A stretch of DNA of 64,000 nt from Leguminivora glycinivorella. Taxonomy: Eukaryota; Arthropoda; Insecta; Lepidoptera; Tortricidae. The notes below the pieces were generated by a model. That model ran no database searches and was not told where the DNA came from. It worked only from the letters and a program-made list of their open reading frames with translations. How positions within the stretch are numbered: position 1 is the first letter of the stretch; every line of letters begins with the position of its first letter. Location: NCBI RefSeq assembly GCF_023078275.1, contig NC_062992.1:9933706-9997705 (forward strand), written 5' to 3'. The translations under genes and the position numbers were made by a program. Of the stretch, positions 11,901 to 23,900 are shown piece by piece.

Positions 11901-14900
11901 TAAACGAAACAAAGCTAATTCCTTTCCAAACATTCCACAACAATATGGAAAAGGATTTAAATTTGTTCCTGTATAGCAACGAAGAGGGCTACATTCAAAT
12001 TACTTCAAATTTTTCTGTAAGACGAGCGCATTTGATTTCAAGAGGGTAGTCCAATAGACCATATTTCAAACCGATCGAGCAGCCTCGCAAGTATATTGAG
12101 AGCATTATTTACTACCATGTGGACAGCCAACCTATTTACGACGCGTGGTCATTTCATTTTTAAACAAAGAAACTAATTGAACATTGGCCTGCACAGACCG
12201 AGAGATGCATCACTCGGAAATATGTATTGTTTCCAAATAAAGTCCCACTTTCTCACTTTTAGATTATTTGTATAAAGATCTATGCAAACGTTGTCCTTAA
12301 TTTAGGCACCGGTCTCATCAAAAGAGTAAGCGATGAACTATCGGCAATAGAAACAAACAAAAAGACTCCCGTGTAAATAAGAGACGCGACGATAGCGCGA
12401 ACGAGTTATAATGTAATCGCTCGCTCTCTGTTTTGTTTACAAAGGAGCGACTATATTTTGTTCCGTTCTATCGCCGATAGGTCATCGCTTACTCGCTTCG
12501 GAAGCAGTGGCTCAAGCGAGAAAGTGTGATATTTGACATGTGTAGGTGTAGCCTTCTCCGTATAGTCTGTACGTGGTAGATACCTGTTCTTCTTGCCGGC
12601 TTGCGTGTTGTTGTTGTCGGCGGCGGGAGTGGCAGCAGGCTTCTTGGCCGGCGGCGCGGCCGGCGTGCGGCTGAGACGGGGCTGCATGGACTTCACCTGT
12701 ACAAAATGACATAGCTTCAGAACTTCTGTTTGTGATCTGTCTCCTCAGTACATTTTGTATGGGAAGGGCGTAAGACGCGCCTAAAGCGACGCGTCGCTTG
12801 AGGCGCGCGCCGCATCGCTTGGTCCTTCCTATCGCTGACGTCCGTTCCGCGTCTTAGGACATGCGCCTGTGTCTGGATAGTCCCTAAAATACGATGAGAA
12901 TAGATTACCTTGATCTTGGCGGGCGGCGATTTAGGAGTGACGGGCTCGGGGCTGGCGCCCTTGGGCGGCTTGGGCTTCGGCGTGCGCTTGCCCTCCGCCG
13001 GGGGCGCCGTCTGAGCCACGGGGGACTCCACCTTGCGCATCAGTTTCGCGTCACTGTCGGAAAACAATAGTTATTTGTTTTACAAGGGGGCAAAGTAGTT
13101 GTTTAACCGCACGTGCCAATATTGATATCCGAGCAAGCGAAAGATTCCAATATTGAACCGCGAGCGTAGCGAGTGGTTCAAAAAGTGGAATCTTGAGCGT
13201 TGCGAGGGTTTCAAGGCACGAAGGTTAACAAACTTTGCCGCCGAGTGAAACACAAAACTTTTCACCACACCAACACGAACAAAATACTGACTATAAAACA
13301 TCAAAATAAATGAAATCCATCAATTTATTCAATATTTATGATTCAAAATCATCATTTATAGGTAAAATCTAGCAGCCAGATTAAGACATCGAGTTAAAAT
13401 TTGTATGAAATTACTTTGCCCCCTTGTGGATAAAATGCAATTTTGCTATCTGTTTTCGAATAGCAAAGAAAGCCTTTACCAGTTGGTGTGGTGAAAATAA
13501 TATGATCAATCTGCAAAACTCTGGAGGCAAAACGGGTTAAACACCCAGAACTACAATTTTGGTGAAACTTGAAGTTTCATGTGCTTTGCCTACCCCTTTA
13601 TGTGATACAGACGTGATTGTATGTACAGTCACGGACTTTAATTGTTGATCCACTTCTAGGTTATTTTATACCGGACACTTCTTAGTTTAAGTTGAACTAT
13701 GAGATATCCAGTATAATGAGCTAGAAGTAGATCAACAATTAAAGTCCGTGACCGAACAATTAATTAAGATGACTCTTTAAGCAATATTCCCGAGCTATTA
13801 TATTACTAAATACAAATCAGTTTACTTCATAGCATTAACATTTAAGCGCTCTAAGAACAAATTAAATTATTTAAATAGAAAATATTTTAACTTGTATTTT
13901 TTAAGTAGTCACATTCATTTAATATTTATAACATTAAGCGGTTATTAGATATTTGAAACTTACCGAATGATCTCTTTATCGGGGTCATCTACACCCAGTG
14001 GTTCTTTGAAGAATGAGAAGTTGTCCAGCGTTAGTCCGGTTCCAGAGAGGTGTTCACCCACCTGCCAAATAAATTACAAGATAAGTCCGTGGAATATAAA
14101 TATGTCTAGACTCTAGACCAGCGGTTCTCAAACTTATTTTCCCATGGAACCCTTTTAGAAAGTAAAACATCTGACGGAACCCTTAAATTTTTTTTTTATT
14201 GCAATCTTTATTTTAATAAGCAATTATGATAGTAAAATCTAATCACTAGATTCTATAATGTGAGGTATTACATGAAGCAGTTTTTTTTATTTTTTAACAA
14301 TTGGTGAATATTTGGTTTTATGGAAGAGAGTTGAAGTTGCATATCAGGTACCCAAAATTCACGGAGCCCCCAGGGAGGCTTTGCGGAGCCCTAGGGGTCC
14401 GCGGAGCACACTTTGAGAATGGCTGCTCTAGACATATTGGAAGTATTGCAACTAATATTTTAGTAACATTGAGAATGACAAAAGAAAATCGTTCATTAAT
14501 TTGTTTCGCCAGTGCGCGTAGCCGAATTCACAAACGCTCACGATAATATCTCTTCTTACGAAGCTACCTATCTCTCGCTTTTGCGTATTGGCGCGACAGA
14601 GCCAGACTACATTTCTGCGGCGTTTCGCATCGCACAAGTGCCATTCGGCTACGGAGCCAGTTACTATTTTGTGTGTTTTCTCAAGCCTATTCTTACAACG
14701 TGATTTGAGTCCTAAAAATATCCATTTACAATTAGCAACAGTATCAACAGTTACGTTTTTTTCGCCCTTTAAGGCCCATTTACATTATACAACTTTCATG
14801 CACATTACAATACTTGTACAGGTGTAAACAGAGGCCAGTAGTTACTTGGATGCAAGAATTGCCGTCCAGTTGATCGTCAGGTACATTAGGTACAGGGTCC

Positions 14901-17900
14901 AGCCCTTCTCGAGAGACACCCAGAGTACTAATATCTCAGTGCGAAGCTAGTGTTACTACTATACCCACCTCTCTAGTGGAGCGTAGCTTCTTGCCCTGCG
15001 GAGTGTAGTAGTATATATCAGCGTTGCGTCTGGAGTGCTGATCCAACGCGGCCCGGTAGACCAGTTCTCGCTTCCAGCCCTTCTCGAGAGGCACCCGGAG
15101 TAGTGAAGTAATAGTGTTACAACTGTACCCACCTCTCTAGTGGACCGTAGCTTCTTGCCCTGCGGAGTGTAGTAGTATATATCAGCGTTGCGTCTGGAGT
15201 GCTGATCCAACGCAGCCCGGTACACCAGTTCTCGCTTCCAGCCCTTCTCGAGAGGCACCCGGAGTAGTGAAGTAATAGTGTTACTACTGTACCCACCTCT
15301 CTAGTGGACCGTAGCTTCTTGCCCTGCGGAGTGTAGTAGTATATATCAGCGTTGCGTCTGGAGTGCTGATCCAACTCGGCCCGGTACACCAGTTCTCGCT
15401 TCCAGCCCTTCTCGAGAGGCACCCGGAGTAGTGAAGTAATAGTGTTACTACTGTACCCACCTCTCTAGTGGAGCGTAGCTTCTTGCCCTGCGGTGTGTAG
15501 TAGTATATATCAGCGTTGCGTCTGGAGTGCTGATCCAACGCGGCCCGGTACAACAGTTCTCGCTTCCAGCCCTTCTCGATAGGCACCCGGAGGAGCGGTG
15601 AGGACAGCTCGGTGCTAAGCTAATAGTGTTACTACTGTACCCACCTCTCTAGTGGACCGTAGCTTCTTGCCCTGCAGAGTGTAGTAGTATATATCAGCGT
15701 TGCGTCTGGAGTGCTGATCCAACGCGGCCCGGTACACCAGTTCTCGCTTCCAGCCCTTCTCGAGAGGCACCCGGAGTAGTGAAGTAATAGTGTTACTACT
15801 GTACCCACCTCTCTAGTGGACCGTAGCTTCTTGCCCTGCGGAGTGTAGTAGTATATATCAGCGTTGCGTCTGGAGTGCTGATCCAACGCGGCCCGGTACA
15901 CCAGTTCTCGCTTCCAGCCCTTCTCGAGAGGCACCCGAGTAGTGAAGTAATAGTGTTACTACTGTACCCACCTCTCTAGTGGACCGTAGCTTCTTGCCCT
16001 GCGGAGTGTAGTAGTATATATCAGCGTTGCGTCTGGAGTGCTGATCCAACGCGGCCCGGTACACCAGTTCTCGCTTCCAGCCCTTCTCGAGAGGCACCCG
16101 GAGTAGTGAAGTAATCACAGAACTAAATCAAGATAGAAGGAAAAAGTGTATCTACTTCGCGTGCGGAAAAGATAAATAGCGAGCAACATTGTTCGCCGCG
16201 CAAGTCAGTCTGCTCCCGACCGCTGCCCGCGAGTGACATACAGTGAAAAATACAAAATGGGTCGGTATTCGATAATTAACTGTTCAAACACCACCAATAA
16301 AAGCAAGGGTGTAAAACAAAGTGTTTCCTATCATCGGTAAGTACCATTTGTCCTAAAATATTTTTTATTAAATAAAAAACACGATTTTCCTATTTTTATC
16401 ATCAAAACATTAGCTGACGTACGGCCGTCAAACTAGTTTTCCATTGCGGCTTTAATTTGACGAGTCCGACTTGGCGTGCGTTTAAAACAAGCGATATAAA
16501 AATAGGCTATTCAAACTGTCGAGACAAAGTGAAGGTAGATTTGTTATTTTGTCCGTCGAACTCACGTCGAACTTAAGAATAGTGGTGCACCACGGAACTA
16601 TATCGTCATGTATGCTGCGATTTCCTTATTCGATTTAAATCGATTTTGCGAAGCAGTGGAAATTATAATTATGTTTTTATATTGTTATGAAACTATACAT
16701 ATAAAGTACGAGTGAAAAGTAAATTTAACTTTAAAATAGATTACAGTTACGGTATTAACGTTGAATTTGTGGTCGGCAGAAAAACAAATACAAACATAAT
16801 ACTATATTTATTATGAATAAAAATAACTCTAAAAATGTGTTAATTATATTTATATATAACTAAAAGTTGTAACAAATAACATGAGGATAATGCTGTGAGT
16901 ACATGGTCGATTTTCTTAAAAATATTACGAAATATTAACTAGTATTAATACCTACCTACTAAAATCTTTGTTCCTGGCCTTAGGCAAATTATATACCTAC
17001 TAGTGAATTGTTTGTCATCACACGAATACAGGTGTAGGGGATTATTTTACTTCGATATCTTTAAATTATATATGTGGACTGTATTCGATTAATTTTATAG
17101 CTTAACGACACGAACGACACGACAAGAAATTAGGGAATTTAAGATAGGCTGGGTCAATTGTGGGAAGCACTCACCTTGTTCGGCTGTAGGCGACGATGCA
17201 GCAGTCGGCGGTGGCTGGCCAGGCTCCTCGAATCTCGGCTCGTCCAGACTTACCTTGAATCCGAGTTACCTTAACCAGCTCAGACACCGAAAATGGAACA
17301 GGCGACGTGCTTCTTCAATCGATCAGCCTTCCACAAACTCACACACGATTTTTCACGAGTATATTATATTTTACTTTAATTTCGAAAAGGTTAGCGCGAC
17401 ATGCTCCTCGAGACGACATGGGAAAAGAAAGGAGGTGAATCGACGGTTATATTTTTTTTTTTTTTTTTGCATAATGTTGCCAGGCGAAATTAATTTTAAT
17501 ATATTTTTAAAGCTACAATCCTTAACATTTTCCGCCCGCCAAAATGCAACGCATTTTCCACAAGTACTGTATGCTAAGGTTAAGAAAAAAAAAAAAAAGG
17601 AACAATATGGCTTGGGTTATTTCCCTAGTTTAAGTTTACATACGTTTAAAGATGAAGTTTAATCTAAATCTACGATAAAGTTAGTGCTTACAATGATACG
17701 ATACGATAGTGAATTATTAGATAATTTAATTTTGTAGAGGCAGTGGACACAGTTTAACTACTGGGCGTTTAAGTTCGCCCGATTCTGTGCGGACCGTGAC
17801 TACTCGACAGATCCCATCGCTCCCTGGATGGAGTTGTACCACCCGGCCAATCTTCCACTTCATGGGGCTACATTGCTCATTGACAATGAGCACGAGCGTC

Positions 17901-20900
17901 CCGACGATGATGTTTTTCTGGTCATCGAACCACTTGTGGCGTTGCTGCAAGGTGTGCAGGTATTCGACGTGCCACTTGCGCCAGAAATCTTGATGGATCT
18001 TTTGGAGCAATTTCCATCTCTGAAGTGGACCTAATTTTGCATCAACCATATTGCTTTCAGGTAATATGGTGAGCGGTTCCAGAGTAAGGAAATGTCCGGG
18101 GGTCAAAACCGACAGATCGTTGGGATCGGAGCTAATGGGCGACAATGGCCTCGAGTTCAACATTGCCTCGATTTGAGTCAATATTGTGTAAAACTCTTCG
18201 AATGTGAGGCGTTGTGATCCTACTACTCGAGAGAGGTGAGTCTTTACTGACTTTACACTGGCTTCCGCTAACCCAGAGAAATGTGGACTGCCAGGTGGGT
18301 TAAAAACAAATTTTATTTGTTCGGCACGTGAAGCTTTAGCCATGAAGTCTTGAAGCATGTTAGATGCGCCGACAAAGTTTCGGCCCTGGTCTGAGATCAG
18401 CCTGGAACACCGGCCCCGCCGGGAAATAAAACGGCGCAGAGCTGCAAGATAAGCCTCTGTCGTGAGCTCGGAGGCAAGCTCAAGGTGTACTGCCTTGGTA
18501 GCAGTGCATACGAAAACGCAAATGTATGATTTAAAAGTGCGTAAACCGCGGCCCCGGGCCAAACTAGTATCAAAAGGACCTGCGTAATCTACTGCCGCTG
18601 ACGAAAATGGTTTGATTTGATTAATCCGAAACGCGGGTAAATTTCCCATTATTGGAGCGGATGCCGCTTTAGGACGAGCCCGAAAACATTTCATGCAGGA
18701 TGAAACAACAGAGTTTATAGCCCTTTTTGCCGATAGAACCCAGAATTCTTGGGCTAATAAGTTTTGCAATGTTTGCAATCCAGGGTGCATAAAACGGTGA
18801 TGATAATCCTCTATGATCAGCGTGGTCAACCTATGATCGCGAGGCAATAGTAGTGGATGTTTCACATCGAACGACAGGTCTCCTTTAGAAAGGCGACCGC
18901 CCACCCTTAGCAATTCACGGTCGTCCAGAAACGGCGCCAATTTCCGCATGGGTTTCGATAGGGAGTGAGTGGCTTTATCTTTCGATAAACAACGCAATTC
19001 CGAAGCAAAGGCTTGCTCCTGAACATGCTTTACTAGAAAAAGAAGAACCTTGGAAATTTCTTCTGGTGACAGATTCAGATCTGTATATCTCGAAGATGAC
19101 ATTTGTAAGTTGTGCATGAACCTAAAACAATAGGCAAGAATGCGCAATATGCGTTGTAGGGACGAAAATCGATTTAATATGTCATCGATCATAGACATAT
19201 TAGACGCCGTGAGCAAACTATAAATCTTTTGCTCGTTCGAAGCGGCTTGATCTGGAAAGATCTCAGATTGTGGCCAAGATTCTTGAGGTTTGGAAAGCCA
19301 GGTAGGCCCCGCCCACCATAGCGTATGCTCGATTAAGTCAGCAGGTAACAAGCCGCGGGAGCCGCAGTCCGCAGGATTATCCAAACCAGAAACATGGTGC
19401 CACTTTTCAGGAGAAATATTCTCTTGTATGTGCGCAACCCTATTAGCTACAAAGGTTTTCCACTTGGATGAACACGAACGAATCCAAGTCAGCGCGACAG
19501 TCGAGTCTGACCAAGCATAGATGTCATCGAAAGTATGAACATCCTTTAAAGCGTCTGTAAACGAGACGACTAAATCCGACAATAACACAGCAGCTAGCAA
19601 CTCGCACCTCGGAATGGAACATTTACGAAGTGGAGCCACCTTAGTTTTAGCGCAACAAAGGCGCACGACAACAGTTCCGTCATTTTGAACGACACGACAA
19701 TAAATGACAGCACAGTACCCCTTCTCCGAGGCGTCACAATACCCGTGAAGCTGCAACGATACGAAAGATTCAACCATTCTACGGGGAATGGATAACGAAT
19801 TCATCTTCACCAATTGTGACTTAAATTTACGCCACTCTTGGGCGATGTCAGTAGGAACCTCGTTGTCCCAATCGACACCAGAAACCCATAGGAGTTGAAT
19901 TAAATATTTTGCGAAAAATACGACAGGCGACAATAGGCCCAGAGGGTCAAAAATACGGGCGATATCCGAAAGGATCGATCGCTTTGTACAATGACAATCA
20001 TTCAAGGAGGTCTTGAATGTGAAGGTATCTTCCTTGGGAAGCCATGACAGGCCGAGAATTTTTAGCGACAGATCATGAACGTTTTCAAAGTTGTGAAGTT
20101 GTTCCGAATATAGTTCTGAACCAGGTAAACCTTTTAGAAACTCGGGGTTATTTGATGTCCATTTGCGCAAATGAAGTTGCGCAGACGATAATATTTCCAC
20201 CAACTGTTGGCGTAGCACTAACGCATCCTCAACAGAGTCTGCACCTGAGACAATGTCATCGACATATGCATCCCTAGCCAATACTGCAGCACCTTGGGGA
20301 GAGCGAGACGAAAACTCCTTTGCTAGCTTGGATATACACCAAAGCGCCTGGTAGGGAGCACAGGACACGCCATAGGTCACTGTGAGCAAACGATAATCTT
20401 TCACAGGCTCATCAGATGATGGACGCCATAAAATGCGTTGATAGTCGCAGTCCTGTAAAGCGACAAGAAACTGCCGGTACATCTGCTTGATGTCCCCGGT
20501 GAACACTACTGCATGCCATCGAAAACGAACCAGCAAATCAAATATATTATTTTGCAATTTTGGGCCTGGCAGCAGCGCACTATTCAAAGACTGCCCCGAA
20601 GAGTCTCGGGCGCTAGCGTCAAAAACGCAACGCAGAGGCGTAGTGACGGAGTCTGGCCGCAAAATTCCATGGTGGGGTATGTAATAGAACTGACCCTCAG
20701 ACGCCACTGGAGGATCAACCTCTTCCATGTGACCACAACTTAAGTAGTCGTCCATGAAATTGACATAAGCTGTCCGAAATTGAGGATTTAATTTAAATTT
20801 CCTCTCTAAATTTAAGAGACGCTTGAGAGCTATCTCACGAGAATTTGAAAACCTTGGTTTGTCCTGAGGGTCGACATAAGTTAATGGTACTACCATCCTT

Positions 20901-23900
20901 CCCCGGGACTGCGACAATATGAATTTTCCATTTGGTTTTCACACGACAATTCCGATTTCGACAAAACGATATTTTTAGGCAGATCAAAGCCTTCCAACTC
21001 CCAGAAGCGCTTGATGCTGTTGTCTAATGAAAGACTCGACACGAGAAAACACCTCTCCATATCACCTCCGGACCCCTTAGAACAACGAGAACGAGAAGTG
21101 TTAATGTCTCTAGGGCACTCACCCATCACCAACCAGCCAAACACCGTGCGGACGGCTATGGGCTCATCTGGGTTGCCCTTGACAACACCAGACTGTAATG
21201 CCGCAGCAAAAAGGTTGACACTAACCAACATGTCTATTGGTCCAGACTTATGAAAATATGGATCAGCGAGATCTAAATCCTTTAGATGCATCCAGGACGA
21301 CACATTAAGTGGCTCCAGTGGCATATCAGGGCAGATCTTAGGAAGCACATACGCTTCAAACGAAAATGTGCAAGATGAGTCCCCATTTGCCGGGACTATC
21401 TCACAATCGACAATTCCAAAAGTGTCCGTTGACGCTAGACCGACACCGTTCACCGATGGTGAGTTAACTTTTATTGGTATTCCTAGTTTTCGAGCGCACT
21501 CTAATGTAACAAAATTACATGCGGAAGCATTATCCAATAGCATACGAATTGGTACTAAATGGTTATATTTATTTTTTATCATTACAATAGCCGTCGAGAA
21601 CAGGCTTGGTGCATTTGCATTATGGACAGTCAATGTCACTTGAGTTTGCCGAGTGGACGGTTCCAACTCCTTATCAAAGTGCAATAATGTATGGTGTCTA
21701 TGTTTACAAACGCCACAAGACACCGAGGACTTGCAATTCTTAACTGAATGGGATGGCCTACAACACATTATACAAAGTTTCTTTTCCTTAACTTGGGCGA
21801 ACCTATCCATTGGCCGCAATTCCAAAAATTTTGAACAATGCTCAAATGTGTGCCCTGGTGTGGAACACATAACACAGTCACTCACATTATTCACTGGAGG
21901 AACAAGAAATGAAGATTTAACTTTATTAAGCACTGGCTTGTTCGACACCGGTTTACTACTAACTGTTAATGACTTACCGAGACTGTTTTCTAATGCTTGG
22001 CTCCGCTTTTCAATAAACGACATTAATTCTTCATAACTAGGAATCTCCGTGGTTGAATTAAGTTGAAGCTCAAAAGCTTCTTTTGTGCTAGCGTCCAATT
22101 TAGACCACAATGAATGGAATAGCATAAAATTCCTGTCGGGTAATTTATACTTTGACAAAATTTCAATATTTTCTTTAAAAGTTCGACAAATTCTCACTAA
22201 TTCAGAAGGACTTTTAGATCTTGCCACCTCACAGTTTAATATTTTTTCATAAAACAGACTAGCAATTATTCTTTTTTTATCAAAATGCTCCTTAAGTGTG
22301 TTGTACGCGATCATGTAATTTTCGTCACACAATGGGTAATTTTTTATCAAATCGAAGGCATACCCGGTCACACTTGATAACAAATAGTGAAGCTTTTCAA
22401 CTGCAGGTATACTTTTCCTATGAACTAGTGAGTCGAAAATCTGAATAAACGATACCCAATTTTCAATTTTAGAGTCAAAGGGAACTATAGTTATTTTAGG
22501 CAATTTAGCACTTGAAGTCGTATTTTCATTGGTCTTTAACACGGTGGGTCCTGTTTCCGATAAACGTATTTTTATAGATTTTACCATTTTTTCGAACTGC
22601 GCCGATATTTCCAGCTCGCTTTTACGGTCACCAGCTGCAGTCGCCGTCAATAAATCAACTTGAAAGGCGTGAAACTCCTCTTCCAGCCTGATCACGTCAC
22701 TCAAACAATAACCTTTTAAGTCGCAACTGCTATGAATAAACTCCATCCGCACAAAGGCGTAATCCCGCCCTACACGGTTTTTATCAAAACTTTCCGTTGC
22801 CATGTTACTCTAGTAAACTATTTAATATAAATTTAATTTATGTAAGGAATCAATTGAGGTTATGTTTACTTTTCACTTTGACACAACAGCGATGACAGTT
22901 ATGGTTGCGTTCAGAAATTCACTAAATCGAAACTCGAAACAAATTTTAGTCTATGCACAGTATGAACACGCACCTTCTTAACTAATGGAAAAACGCCCAA
23001 GCCAAGTGTTTCTAATCTTACCCTCCAATGTTTTTATGATTTCACAACGAACAATTTACTTAATAATGAAAGGGTTTTAAATCGAAAATTAACCACGGTC
23101 ACTTTACAATTATCCGGTCGAGGGAACAAAAAATGTAGGGGATTATTTTACTTCGATATCTTTAAATTATATATGTGGACTGTATTCGATTAATTTTATA
23201 GCTTAACGACACGAACGACACGACAAGAAATTAGGGAATTTAAGATAGGCTGGGTCAATTGTGGGAAGCACTCACCTTGTTCGGCTGTAGGCGACGATGC
23301 AGCAGTCGGCGGTGGCTGGCCAGGCTCCTCGAATCTCGGCTCGTCCAGACTTACCTTGAATCCGAGTTACCTTAACCAGCTCAGACACCGAAAATGGAAC
23401 AGGCGACGTGCTTCTTCAATCGATCAGCCTTCCACAAACTCACACACGATTTTTCACGAGTATATTATATTTTACTTTAATTTCGAAAAGGTTAGCGCGA
23501 CATGCTCCTCGAGACGACATGGGAAAAGAAAGGAGGTGAATCGACGGTTATATTTTTTTTTTTTTTTTTGCATAATGTTGCCAGGCGAAATTAATTTTAA
23601 TATATTTTTAAAGCTACAATCCTTAACAACAGGTATATACTTACTTCATTTCACAACGAAGATGAACATCCGATATTTTTAACTTCGGCGGGCATCCCGC
23701 ACGCAACCTCCACAATCGATCGAATGGGTTACGCGGCGACAACGTTCCCATCACTAAAGTACACTCGTGACGTCATAGGCTCGACACAAAACGTTACACG
23801 CTCGGTTTCGCTGTTAATCGCCGAGCATTTTCCTTCTATCTTGATTTAGTTCTGTGGAAGTAATAGTGTTACTACTGTACCCACCTCTCTAGTGGACCGT

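Larger units (their letters stand above)
17033..23628 (-). mobile_element. Complete BEL/Pao LTR retrotransposon (6596 bp)
   Basis: Two 495-bp LTRs (17033-17527 and 23134-23628) look identical base for base, including a 17-T run, and a 5-bp duplication ACAGG flanks the element (17028-17032 and 23629-23633). Read on the minus strand the LTR starts TGTTAAGG and ends CCCCTACA. A purine-rich tract GGCGGGCGGAAAA abuts the 3' LTR. ORF1 and ORF2 are uninterrupted and overlap in different frames. No clear TGG-type primer site follows the 5' LTR. Identical LTRs imply very recent insertion. Confidence 0.93.
16116..23856. mobile_element. P-like non-autonomous DNA element, interrupted by BEL/Pao
   Basis: Perfect 29-bp terminal inverted repeats, starting CACAGAACTAAATC at 16116 and ending GATTTAGTTCTGTG at 23856, are flanked by an exact 8-bp duplication GAAGTAAT (16108-16115 and 23857-23864). 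Without the retroelement the element is about 1.14 kb. It carries a THAP-like start exon at 16257-16336. An 8-bp duplication, CA...TG ends and a THAP start all fit the P superfamily; hAT is the alternative. No catalytic domain remains. It inserted in the intron part of an MBD repeat unit. Confidence 0.82.

Noticed and set aside
14959..16118. Five overlapping about 100-codon ORFs as separate genes
   Set aside because: They are tandem partial MBD exons joined through intron sequence; no acceptors and no own starts.
17255..17662. 135-codon ORF, and its twin at 23356
   Set aside because: Lies inside both BEL/Pao LTRs on the opposite strand to the element; chance reading.
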